64,000 nucleotides of DNA from Bacteroidota bacterium (lineage in GTDB: Bacteria > Bacteroidota > Bacteroidia > Bacteroidales > F082): assembly GCA_009773165.1 (NCBI GenBank), contig WOUZ01000017.1:1-64000 (forward strand), read 5' to 3'. The notes below the pieces were generated by a model. That model saw nothing but the letters and a program-made list of their open reading frames with translations, did not search any database and was not told the origin of the DNA. Position numbers and translations under genes: made by a program. This document shows, piece after piece, positions 44,777-54,900 of the stretch (position 1 is its first letter; the number at the start of each line of letters is the position of its first letter).

Positions 44777-46156
44777 ATGGAAAAGACAAAAGCCCGTATT
44801 CTTATTGTAGATGATGATGCAGATGTGTTGTTAGCAGCGCGTCTGTTTTTGCGTCAACATGTTGATATTGTGCATACTGAAAAGAACCCTGAAAACATTC
44901 CCGACTTACTCAGGTCAGAGTCTTATGACCTGATACTTCTGGATATGAACTTCTCGAGAGATGCCACAAGCGGGCAGGAAGGGTTCCGGTGGATGAACAA
45001 AATCCTTGAGATTGATCCTGCAGCAGCTGTGATCCTTATCACCGGCTATGGCGATATTGAACTTGCCGTTCAGGGTATCAAGGAAGGAGCAACCAATTTT
45101 CTGCTTAAGCCCTGGGAGAACAAAAAACTGCTTGCGACCATCAATGCCACCCTCGAGGTGCGCAAATCGCGCGTTGAGCTGGAGCAACTTAAAGGCAAAC
45201 AGAAGGTGATGATAGCCGATCAGGACGCTGCCTACAGCAATATAATAGGAAGCAGTCCGGCCATGATGAAGGTGATGAGCACCGTAAGCAAGGTTGCCAA
45301 AACGGATGCCAACGTGCTGATACTGGGAGAAAACGGAACAGGTAAAGAGGTCATAGCCAGAGCAATACACAGAGCCTCCCAACGATCAGAAGAAGTGTTT
45401 ATCAGTGTCGACCTTGGGGCAATCACCGAGAGTTTGTTTGAAAGTGAACTTTTTGGGTATAAAAAAGGCGCTTTCACCGATGCAAAGGAAGACAGGGCAG
45501 GAAGGTTCGAAGCAGCCACCAAAGGCTCTATCTTTTTGGACGAGATCGGTAACCTGTCACAAAACCTGCAGTCGAAACTTTTGACAGTGCTGCAAAGCAG
45601 AAAAGTCGTCAGGCTGGGATCGAATAAAGAGACGCCTATCGATGTGAGGTTGATTTGCGCTACCAATATGCCTTTATATCAAATGGTGAGCGAGGGAAAA
45701 TTTCGACAGGACCTCCTCTATCGTATCAATACCGTAGAGATAAAACTTCCTGCTTTACGCGAACGAACCGAAGATATCGAACCCCTTGTAGATCATTTCC
45801 TGGAACAATATTGCCATAAATACAAACTGACTAAAAAGCGCCTTAATGCTAGTACATTGAAGCGCCTGATGATGCACCACTGGCCCGGAAACATCCGTGA
45901 GCTTCAACACTCGGTTGAAAGAGCCGTTATCATGAGCGAGGGTAATGTGCTTGAACCTCACGACTTTTTCCTTTCGGAGAACAACGAAATTGTTGAAACA
46001 GAGACACTCCCCTCCAACATGAACCTCGAAGAAACCGAAAAAATGCTTATCCGTAAAGTTGTAGATAAATATGGTGGCAATATCAGCCGTGCCGCCAAAG
46101 AATTGGGGCTGACACGGGCTTCACTTTACCGCAGGATGGAAAAATATGATCTTTAA
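44777..46156 (+). CDS. NtrC-family sigma-54 response regulator
   Basis: A 459-residue regulator with start ATG 44777 (MEKTKARILIVDDD). The receiver domain covers residues 6-125 with phospho-acceptor Asp56 (LILLDMN). The AAA+ sigma-54 activator domain (about 155-395) has Walker A GENGTGKE, ESELFGYKKGAFTDA and Walker B GSIFLDEIG. A Fis-type HTH closes the protein (ISRAAKELGLTRASLYRRME). The loop that contacts sigma-54, normally GAFTGA, reads GAFTDA (231-236). It overlaps the kinase gene by 11 nt, and the divergent efflux operon is the probable target. Confidence 0.92.
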   Translation: MEKTKARILIVDDDADVLLAARLFLRQHVDIVHTEKNPENIPDLLRSESYDLILLDMNFSRDATSGQEGFRWMNKILEIDPAAAVILITGYGDIELAVQGIKEGATNFLLKPWENKKLLATINATLEVRKSRVELEQLKGKQKVMIADQDAAYSNIIGSSPAMMKVMSTVSKVAKTDANVLILGENGTGKEVIARAIHRASQRSEEVFISVDLGAITESLFESELFGYKKGAFTDAKEDRAGRFEAATKGSIFLDEIGNLSQNLQSKLLTVLQSRKVVRLGSNKETPIDVRLICATNMPLYQMVSEGKFRQDLLYRINTVEIKLPALRERTEDIEPLVDHFLEQYCHKYKLTKKRLNASTLKRLMMHHWPGNIRELQHSVERAVIMSEGNVLEPHDFFLSENNEIVETETLPSNMNLEETEKMLIRKVVDKYGGNISRAAKELGLTRASLYRRMEKYDL

Positions 46157-47501
46157 ACGATTCCGGCTTCAAATCAGCCTAAGGGTATTGCTACTGGTAG
46201 CAACCATTTTTCTGATGACTCAACTCATTGGAAACGAGCAATTTTTGGTAAGCATGATTTTGTTAGCTCTGCTCGTTGCCCTGCAAACTATCTCCTTGGT
46301 TTTTTACACTGAGCGAACCAACAGAAGGCTTTCCAAATTTTTTCAGAGCATACGTCATGCCGACTTTTCATCCTCTTTTTCGGAGAATCATCTGGGCAAA
46401 AGTTTTGAAGACCTCAACAACGAGTTCAATCAGATTATTCAGGAATTCAAAAAAAACAGGGCCGAAAAAGAAGAACATTTCAATTACCTCCTCACCGTTG
46501 TGCAGCATGTGAGCATCGGCATCATCGTTTTCAGGCGCGACGGGAAAGTCGATGTTTTTAATAATGCCATTAAGAAGATACTGAGGGTAAACCATTTACG
46601 GTATATTCATGAATTGTCTGCCGTTAAAGATGATTTTCCTGAACTACTCATGAAACTTCAGGCTGGCGACAAAACCCTTGTGAAGCTTTTTCTGGAGGAT
46701 GAGCTGATACAGCTTTCGATCAACGCAACGGAGTTCAAAATGCGTGGTGAAGCTTATGTGCTGGTGTCGTTGCAAAATATCCATCCCGAACTGGAGGAAA
46801 AAGAAATTGAGAGCTGGCAACGGCTCATTCGTGTGCTGACACATGAAATCATGAATTCCATCACTCCTATTTCATCGCTGGCAGCTACCATTCAGGAGAT
46901 GCTTGTGAACCCCGAAACAAACCAAATAGAACTCAGCAGGCTGGATGCCGAAGATATCGAGAGCATCCACAGCGCCATGTCGACCATCGAAAGTCGTAGC
47001 CGCGGGCTGCTTAATTTTGTTGAAATCTACCGCAACCTCACACGTATTCCTAAGCCTAACTTCCGTCATTTCAGAGTGAAGGAACTTTTCGACAGGGCAC
47101 ATGAGTTGCTTAAACCCAAATTTGAGCAATTAAATATTGCTTGCAGCTGCAAAGTTTTTCCAGAAGATTTGATGATCGTTGCCGACCCCGACCTTGTTGA
47201 TCAGGTGGTGATCAACCTGATCCTTAATGCCATTGATGCGGTGAAAGCACAGGCCGAGCCACGCATCTCAATTGTTGCTTCAACCAATCTCAACAACCGC
47301 ATCACCATCGACTTTGCCGACAACGGACACGGCATAAAACCCGACCTGATGGATAAAATTTTCATGCCTTTTTTTACAAGTAAAAAGGAAGGATCAGGTA
47401 TTGGGCTGAGCTTGTCGCGCCAAATCATGCAGATGCACAAAGGCGCTATATCGTTCAAATCGAGGCAAGGTGAGGGAACCGTTTTTACACTCACCTTTTA
47501 G
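46146..47501 (+). CDS. Sensor histidine kinase partner of the NtrC-like regulator
   Basis: A 451-residue membrane kinase. Two N-terminal TM helices (VLLLVATIFLMTQLIG and FLVSMILLALLVALQTISLV) have almost no loop between them, so it likely senses inside the membrane or the cytoplasm. A HAMP-like linker and PAS domain (about 110-205, VVQHVSIGIIVFRRDGKVDV) precede the H-box RVLTHEIMNSITPI (His233). The HATPase_c has N-box NLILNAIDAV, G1 DNGHGI and G2 GSGIGLSLSRQIM. The ATG lies inside the regulator gene, giving coupled translation. Confidence 0.92.
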   Translation: MIFKRFRLQISLRVLLLVATIFLMTQLIGNEQFLVSMILLALLVALQTISLVFYTERTNRRLSKFFQSIRHADFSSSFSENHLGKSFEDLNNEFNQIIQEFKKNRAEKEEHFNYLLTVVQHVSIGIIVFRRDGKVDVFNNAIKKILRVNHLRYIHELSAVKDDFPELLMKLQAGDKTLVKLFLEDELIQLSINATEFKMRGEAYVLVSLQNIHPELEEKEIESWQRLIRVLTHEIMNSITPISSLAATIQEMLVNPETNQIELSRLDAEDIESIHSAMSTIESRSRGLLNFVEIYRNLTRIPKPNFRHFRVKELFDRAHELLKPKFEQLNIACSCKVFPEDLMIVADPDLVDQVVINLILNAIDAVKAQAEPRISIVASTNLNNRITIDFADNGHGIKPDLMDKIFMPFFTSKKEGSGIGLSLSRQIMQMHKGAISFKSRQGEGTVFTLTF

Positions 47502-47522
47502 CATTGCTCTACGAACCAAACT

Positions 47523-47561
47523 AAAAAAGAGCCGGAACTTGATAGTTTCGGCTCTTTTTTT
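47523..47561. terminator. Bidirectional terminator between kinase and helicase
   Basis: The stem AAAAAAGAGCCG/CGGCTCTTTTTT, extended by GAAC/GTTT, lies 21 nt after the kinase stop and 28 nt after the convergent helicase stop. It has T-runs on both strands. Confidence 0.85.
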
Positions 47562-47588
47562 ATGAAGTTAAGGTATTAAACGTCTGAT

Positions 47589-49406
47589 TTAAAAGCGTTT
47601 GTTGCTCTTTCTCTTTCGGTCGTCGCCAACCTCTCTGGTATTCTTCCTTGCAGGTTTCGCCCAATTGTCGTCGTCTCTCGATTCCGGTTTCTTTTTGCGA
47701 AACATTCCGCTGTCTTTAGGACCACGGTCGCCGGCCAATTCAACGCGAACGTCTGAGCGGTTTTTATTTACATTGCCAAAGGCCTCCACCACAAGGTCGA
47801 CAGCATTTGCAGCCACATCAACGAAAGAAAAATTCTCCATGATATCGATACGTCCCACTGTAACTTCACGTGAGCGTGTCACTTCGTTAATAAGTCCGAT
47901 CAGGTTATGAGGGCCTATTTTATCTTTGCGTCCTACGCTGAAGAACAATCTTTTAAACGCAGAATTTGAGCTGGGTCCTTCGCGGCGTGCCGGACGATCT
48001 TCTCTGCTTTCACGGTCGAACCTCTTGTCGCGACTGCGTCTTTCATCGGGGTATTCATCTCTTCTCACCGATTTTGTTTCATCCACGTTGAGGTCGGGAG
48101 CATTGCGGTAATAGTCGAGGAAGCGGTTAAACTCCAGGGCTACAAAGCGTTTTATCAGTTCTTCACGATCCATCCATTCGAGCTTGCGGTAGATCAACGG
48201 AAGGAAAGAGTCGATCTCATCATGTTTGAGTTCCACTTTTTCCATCCGGTCGATGTGATGATACAGCTGTTTTTCGCAAACCTGAACGCCTGTCGGCACT
48301 TTAGCCTTGGCAAATTCGCGTCCAACTTTGCGTTCGATCAGTTTCATCTTCCCTTTTTCCTTCAGGTTGATGATGCTGATGCAAGTACCTGTTTTATCAG
48401 CTCTTCCGGTACGACCACTGCGATGAACATATATTTCGGGCTCATCGGGAAGGTTATAGTTGATAACGTGAGTAAGGTCGTTTACATCGAGGCCACGGGC
48501 TGCAACGTCGGTAGCTACGAGCATCTGCAGGCTTCCACTTCTGAAGCGTTTCATCACATGATCGCGTTGTGACTGTGAAAGATCGCCATGAAGCGAATCG
48601 GCATTGTATCCATCGCGGATGAGCGAGTCGGCAATTTCCTGTGTTTCGACACGGGTGCGGCAAAATACAATAGCATAAATGCTTGGGTTGAAATCGGCAA
48701 GACGTTTGAGAGCTGCATAGCGGTCTTTGGCGTGAACAAGGTAAAAGATATGCTTCACATTAGCTGTACCCACATTGCGTTCGCCAACGGTTTTTACCAC
48801 AGGCTTGTTCATGTATTTGCTCAGGATTCGTTCAACCTGATCGGGCATGGTAGCTGAGAAAAGCAAGGTGTTTTTCTCTTTAGGCATTTCCTGAAGGATG
48901 TTATCCACATCTTCCTGAAAGCCCATATCGAGCATTTCGTCGGCCTCATCGAGGACAGCCCATTTCACATGGGTAAGTTTTGTTTTTCCCCGGCGAATCA
49001 TATCGTTCATACGGCCCGGTGTGGCCACGATGATTTGGGGATTGTCGTACAACTGCTTCATTTGCACTTCGATAGATGCGCCACCATAGATGGGCACAAT
49101 TCTGATCGTGGGCATAAACTGCGCGAAGTTTGTAAGGTCGCGTGTGATTTGCATACACAGCTCTCGGGTAGGACAAAGGATCACGGCTTGCGTCTGACGC
49201 AGGCTTGGATCGATGTACTGCAATACTGGCAGTCCGAAGGCGGCTGTTTTACCTGTCCCTGTTTGGGCAAGACCAACTAAGTCGGTAGCTTTTTCTAATA
49301 ATGTGGGGATGACAGCTGCCTGGATCGGCATGGGGTCTTTGAATCCGAGAGCTTCCACTGCTTTTTGAAGTTCAGGGTTCAGACCTAGTTCTTGAAAATT
49401 AGGCAT
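47589..49406 (-). CDS. DEAD-box RNA helicase with DbpA-type RNA-binding domain
   Basis: A 605-residue helicase. ATG 49406 (MPNFQELGL) is chosen because the -7 box at 49431 lies between it and an earlier in-frame start. Motifs: Q-motif GFKDPMPIQ, I AQTGTGKT, II VLDEADEMLDMGF, III FSATMP, V VATDVAARGLD and VI HRSGRTGR. A charged Arg/Asp-rich linker precedes a DbpA RNA-binding domain (about 480-555, RLFFSVGRKDKIGPHNLIGL). The tail is basic. Likely ribosome assembly or cold adaptation, as in CsdA/DeaD. Confidence 0.92.
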   Translation of the reverse strand: MPNFQELGLNPELQKAVEALGFKDPMPIQAAVIPTLLEKATDLVGLAQTGTGKTAAFGLPVLQYIDPSLRQTQAVILCPTRELCMQITRDLTNFAQFMPTIRIVPIYGGASIEVQMKQLYDNPQIIVATPGRMNDMIRRGKTKLTHVKWAVLDEADEMLDMGFQEDVDNILQEMPKEKNTLLFSATMPDQVERILSKYMNKPVVKTVGERNVGTANVKHIFYLVHAKDRYAALKRLADFNPSIYAIVFCRTRVETQEIADSLIRDGYNADSLHGDLSQSQRDHVMKRFRSGSLQMLVATDVAARGLDVNDLTHVINYNLPDEPEIYVHRSGRTGRADKTGTCISIINLKEKGKMKLIERKVGREFAKAKVPTGVQVCEKQLYHHIDRMEKVELKHDEIDSFLPLIYRKLEWMDREELIKRFVALEFNRFLDYYRNAPDLNVDETKSVRRDEYPDERRSRDKRFDRESREDRPARREGPSSNSAFKRLFFSVGRKDKIGPHNLIGLINEVTRSREVTVGRIDIMENFSFVDVAANAVDLVVEAFGNVNKNRSDVRVELAGDRGPKDSGMFRKKKPESRDDDNWAKPARKNTREVGDDRKRKSNKRF

Positions 49407-49430
49407 AAAATGTATAAAATATTTGGGCGG

Positions 49431-49438
49431 CAAAGGTA
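49431..49438 (-). promoter_or_regulatory. -7 box of helicase gene
   Basis: Minus-strand TACCTTTG is a perfect TAnnTTTG, 24 nt before ATG 49406. A TTTTG occurs 15 nt upstream, shorter than the usual spacing. Confidence 0.5.
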
Positions 49439-50030
49439 GGCTTTTAATGCTAACAAAATCAGTATCAGTGAAAATAATGATTTTTTCATTTGAAATTGTG
49501 GCTTGCTGCATCCTTTGACCTTGTGCTTTTATGTGAAATAAAGCGTGAAAAGAGAGGATGTCTTCAGCAAGTTTGCAGATATGTAACGCAAGTTTACTTA
49601 AGTGGTTCGCAGGAGCGCTTAGTCGTTCTGCTAATGTGATAATGCGTTCTTCATGTTTTGAGATGGCTTAAAAAGCCATCGGACATATGAAGAAGTTGAG
49701 TGCTTAGGCTGATCGTTCACCATGAATCCTTTAGCCATTGACTTTGCTGTTGGCTTGCGCCAGCACTCAACAAATCAACAAATCAACAGATCAACAAATC
49801 AACCTCTAAAGGATCTCAACAAACAATCGAACTCTCGTCCGGCGTTGTTTCCAACTACTGTGTTGCAATAAATCAGCATCCAGACTGGGTGTAATTCAAT
49901 TAATTAGATGTTTTTCAGGCTATTCTTTTTACAAAGCCAGTGTTTTGGTATCTGTCTGGAGACCGGAATAAAACTTGACGTAGTTGCAAATTACGCCAAA
50001 AGGAGGGGTGGAATTAACATAGAGACAATT
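49439..50030. other. Non-coding region with short CAACAAATCAA repeats
   Basis: No gene supported on either strand. AACAAATCAACAAATCAACA runs at about 49,770-49,803 match the units in the 12.8-13.2 kb repeats. Confidence 0.5.
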
Positions 50031-51038
50031 TTACAATTTCTGAAAAAACTGTATCATAGGAAAGGGCACAGGCACAGCTTCTCCATCAGAAAACACTCCG
50101 GCAAATCCAAACTGAAAAGCCTTATGCGGAGTTGTTTGAAACCTCAGACCAGGAAGTATGAGTGCAAAACCTTTACTTTTTTTCGTTACGTTACGTTCCC
50201 TTGGTTCAATGAAACCTGTATTAGGATTAACATAATCATACCATTCAGTAGTCTCATATTCTTTGCCCCCCGGTACAATAAATGAATCGAACACAATGCT
50301 GACAGACTTGCCTACTTTAAACATTCCTGCAAAAGAAATCAGCATCCGGCCTTCGCTCACTCTTTTTTTAGTTGTCTGATTGGTAGCGCCGTTAAAAAAC
50401 GTTTCTTTATAGCCCACAGCACCATAGCCTGCAGAAAAGGTAAGATTTGCTTTTCTGTCCCCAACTGTAAACGCGACGTAAGGAAGAGCCATAAGAAAAC
50501 CAGTACCATACCATGTATCTGTCCCGGCAAGTAATCCCAATGCCATACTGGCATTTTCCTTAAAAGGAATGCTATATTTTGCTGTTGCAATGATAGGTGA
50601 GCCAAGCCATGACGTCATCACGCCTAAACCGAAATTCTCGCCTACACCAAACTGAACATCCGGACCAAAAATATGCCAGATCATGTAGTTTTCGCCCTTG
50701 GCAATCGCAAGTCCGTTAGTAGTAAGGAAGTAGCGCGTGGCAAAAACTTCTCCGGGTATGTATTCGCCTTTCATATTCAACTCGCGGGTTTCGACTTCGC
50801 GGATTTCGCGTATTTCATGCCGAGGGATTGCCACCAAACCGATCTCTTTAGTATCAATCAGCACTTCGCGTGGATCTTGGGATATTATCTTTCCAACAAA
50901 CCGGGTGCGATCATTTTTAGTTATAACATGCATTTTTAAGGTGTCCGAAACAGGCTGTTCCGTATTTTCCTGACTGAATACATTGAGGGTCATCATGCAA
51001 ATCAACAGGATAATTAGTGAAGAAATTCGTTGTTTCAT
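50031..51038 (-). CDS. Predicted outer-membrane beta-barrel protein
   Basis: A 335-residue exported protein with a signal peptide (MKQRISSLIILLICMMTLNVFSQ). Residues about 35-90 form a small beta domain (HVITKNDRTRFVGKIISQDP, EVLIDTKEIGLVAIPRHEI), and the rest alternates amphipathic strands (ASMALGLLAGTDTW, ANLTFSAGYGAVGY). It ends IQFFQKL, the terminal aromatic expected of barrel proteins (Phe-rich end). No family name is certain; single gene. Confidence 0.7.
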   Translation of the reverse strand: MKQRISSLIILLICMMTLNVFSQENTEQPVSDTLKMHVITKNDRTRFVGKIISQDPREVLIDTKEIGLVAIPRHEIREIREVETRELNMKGEYIPGEVFATRYFLTTNGLAIAKGENYMIWHIFGPDVQFGVGENFGLGVMTSWLGSPIIATAKYSIPFKENASMALGLLAGTDTWYGTGFLMALPYVAFTVGDRKANLTFSAGYGAVGYKETFFNGATNQTTKKRVSEGRMLISFAGMFKVGKSVSIVFDSFIVPGGKEYETTEWYDYVNPNTGFIEPRERNVTKKSKGFALILPGLRFQTTPHKAFQFGFAGVFSDGEAVPVPFPMIQFFQKL

Positions 51039-51906
51039 AGCCGTGTTTTTTTTATGATTAGATCAAAGTAAAATAGAATTAAATAATTGGTAGTCAGCCT
51101 TATTAACTACGTAATTTATTTTCTGGTTAATGCATTAATAAGAAAAGTTTGTGAATATATTTATTAAGCAAAACCAAAGGAATTAAAATAATTGAATGAA
51201 GTGAAAAAAATGTCGAAAAAATTACTTCTGGGAGGCTGAAATTGATGTTTTGATTGCATATTCCCGAATATTTTTAGTTCTTGTTCGGTGTTTTTTGGTC
51301 ATTGCCAGGCAACAAACCCTAAACAAATCAATAAATCCAATCCTAAACCACAAAGCAAAACAGATGTCTAACAAATGTTAAAATTTCCAAAAAAAACCTT
51401 TGGATTTATACCAGGTGTTCTTTACTTTTACAGCATCTGTTTTGAAAGCGTGTTTTAGGCTGTGAGCCTCCATCTTTTGCAGATTTGCTGCCCAACATAC
51501 GTAACAGAGATGCTCGGGATTCCTTTACCTGATCAGCATTGTAGCATGACCCGGGACTTGAATCAGCACCGAATTGATTGCACTTATACTAAATATAAAT
51601 TAACAAGCTTTTGACTTGTAGGTTGTTGAAGAATTTCAGGACAAAGATTTGTGCCTAAACTTTACGTTTTTCGGAGGTGTTGATACAGTTTTGGTGATGG
51701 AGGAGAAAGAAAAAATTTAAAGATTGATGCACGAAATGGTTCTGCAATATGTCCTGATACTACTATTGTCTGAGTTTTTAAAATGAAGAAATTAATAAAA
51801 CAGATGCTGACACTCGTAACATTCAAATGAAAACAGTGAGAAATATGTTTTATAGGGTTGTTATTGCGGAGTTAAAGTCAATGTTAAAGAAATTAAAACC
51901 GATGCT
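51039..51906. other. 868-bp intergenic region, nothing recognised
   Basis: AT-rich, with no open frame of note and no RNA gene, repeat or clear promoter seen. It may hold the control region of the large kinase gene. Confidence 0.4.
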
Positions 51907-54900
51907 ATGTATTTAAAGAAGGAACTTTTCGGGTTAATACGGTCTGATGAACGTATTTTCGATTTTATTCAGGACAGTTCATTGGATGGTTTATGGTATT
52001 GGGATTTGGAGAATCCGGAAAACGAATGGATGAATGCCAAATTTTGGACTGTATTGGGCTATAATCCTGATGAAATGCCTCATAAATCGAGCGCATGGCA
52101 AAGTATTATAAACCAGGATGATTTAAAAATCGCATATGCTAACTTGAAAAAACATTGCGAAAATCCGGACCATCCTTATGACCAATTGGTAAGATACACG
52201 CACAAAAATGGATCGACGAAATGGATACGTTGTCGCGGACTTGCAATACGCGATGCGGAGGGTAAAGCAATACGAATGCTTGGGGCACATCAGGATGTAA
52301 CCGATATTAAAAACAAGGAACAAGAACTTTTAGTAGCTATAGAAATAGCAAGTGAAAGCGAAGAAAAGTACAGGGCATTGTATAACAATGCTCCATTATC
52401 GTATCAATCGCTGGATGAAAACGGGTGCTTTATCGACATAAATCCAAAGTGGTTACAAACGCTTGGATACGAAAGAGATGAAGTGATTGGCAAATGGTAT
52501 GGTGATTTTTTACATCCTGATTACATAGAACACTTTCAAATCAATTTTCCTGCTTTTAAAAAGCGCGGTTACGTATCTGACGTTCAATTTAAACTAAGAA
52601 AGAAAGATAACACCTACATTGATGTTTCATTTGAAGGTCGTATTGGGTACACACCGGAAGGTAAATTTAAACAAACCTATAGCGTTTTCAAAGACATCAC
52701 CAAACAAAAATCGCTTGAAGATGCCTTGTTAGAAGCTAAAGAAAAAGCCGAAGAAAGTGTAGCCAAACTCAATGCACTCTTCACTACAATGTCCGAAATG
52801 GTGGTGCTCCACGAGCTGGTCTTTGACGAGAATGGAAAACCTGTCAACTACCGCATCACCGATTGCAATGACGCCTTTACACGAATCACGGGCATCACAA
52901 AAAATGATTCAGTAGGTCGGCTATCCACCGAAGTGTTTGGTACTGAACACCCGCCTTATCTAAAAGAATATTCCGAAGTGGCTTTAAAAGGCGAACCGCA
53001 GCATTATGAATCCTATTTCCAGCCAATGGATAAATACTTTTCTATTTCTGTAATAAGTCCGGGAAAGAATCACTTTGCCACTGTAACCACCGACGTCACT
53101 GAGCACAAACGAGCGGAAATAGTATTGCAAGAAAGAAACGAAGTAATAGCTGCACAGAACGAAGAAATGGCTGTTCAAAACGAAGAGCTTAATCAAACAA
53201 ATCAGGAACTCATTGCTGCCAAAGAAAATGCTGAAGAAAGCGAAAACCGGTATCGTGGATTAATCAGTAACATCAATGCGGGTGTGGTTGTACATGCGGC
53301 AGACACAACGGTTATTATGAGTAACACACGGGCAAATCAACTTTTAGGTTTAAGCGAAGAGCAGATAAAAGGGAAAGCCGCCATTGATCCGCATTGGAAA
53401 TTTATTGATGAAGACAACATACCAATTCCTCTTGACAATTATCCGGTAATGCGTATTGTAAAGAGCAAAGAACCAATAAATAATCAGATGATTGGAGTTT
53501 GTCGTAGTTCAGACGATGTTGTTTGGCTTATGGTAAACGGATTTCCTGTTTTTGATGATAAACAGGAAATAATAGAAGTAGTAATAAGTTTTATTGACAT
53601 CACCGAGCGAAAGATCGCGGAGGAAAAGCTTAAGGAAAGTGAATTAAAATACCGATCTCTTATAGAAAGCTCAAGTGATGCTATTTTTTGTGTCGATGAA
53701 AATGGAGAATACAAGTTTACAAATCATCTGTTTGCATCAACTTTTGGAAAAACTCCTGAATATTTTATTGGAAAAACCTTTTGGGATGTATATGATAAAG
53801 AACACGCGGATTTTCGATATGAAGCAACCAAACGATTATTTCGGACTGGAAAAAGCGAGACATTGGAGGTTGAAGTCCCATTGCCTGAAAAAACATTATT
53901 TTATCTTGCTACAACTAATCCGATTAAAGACGAATCGGGTCAGGTTTTATTAAACCTTACTCACGCTACCGACATAACTGAGCTCAAACTGATTGAGCGC
54001 ATGCTTCAAGAAAAAAGCGAAGAAATAGCTGCACAGAACGAAGAAATGATTTCGCAAAATGAAGAACTTTATCAAACAAATCTGGAACTCACTGCAGCCA
54101 AAGAGAAAGCGGAAAAAAGCGAAAGGAAATTAAAATCTATATTGGAAAACCTGCAAGATGCATTTTTCCAGGCTGATCTAAAGGGTAACTTCACTTATGT
54201 CAATTCAATAGCAGCACGAATGTATGGATATTCGGAGAATGAATTACTTGGACTTCCGGCTTCAAAATTGTATGCTAACAGCAGTGAACGTGATAAATTG
54301 ATTGAAGTCTTACGAAAAGAAGGAAAAGTATTTGACTGGACGGGTAAAGGCTTGAGAAAAGACGGCTCATCGTTTTGGGTTTCAATGAATGTGAAATTTA
54401 TAATTGATAATCAAGGAAACATCACAGGAACAGAAGGTATCGTACGAGATATAACGGAACGGAAAAATGCAGAAGCAGAACTTATTATTGCCAAAGAAAG
54501 AGCCATCGAAAGCGAAGAACGTTTTCAGCTTGCAATGAAAGCTTCTCATGATGGATTATTCGATTGGAATCTTGAAACCAACGACATCTATTACTCCGTG
54601 GGATGGAAAGAGATGCTGGGATACCAGGATCATGAGTTTCCGAATGATTTTTCGGAATGGGAAAAAACTACCGACCCTAAAGAATTTGATAAAATAAGGG
54701 AACTTCTGTTACAACTTTTATTGAAGAAAGCTGATCGGTTTGTGACAGAAATTAAAATGAAGCATAAAGATGGGCATTGGGTGGATATCCTTTCGCGGGC
54801 AGAAGCCATTTTTAACGAAAGTGGAAAAGCAATCAGAATCGTAGGAACACATACCGATATCTCCGATCGCAAGGAAGCCGAACAAGCACTGAAAGAATCG

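Noticed and set aside
49908-50285. 125-residue plus-strand frame
   Set aside because: Most of it is antisense to the outer-membrane protein gene, and the reading has low-complexity aromatic stretches without a family match.
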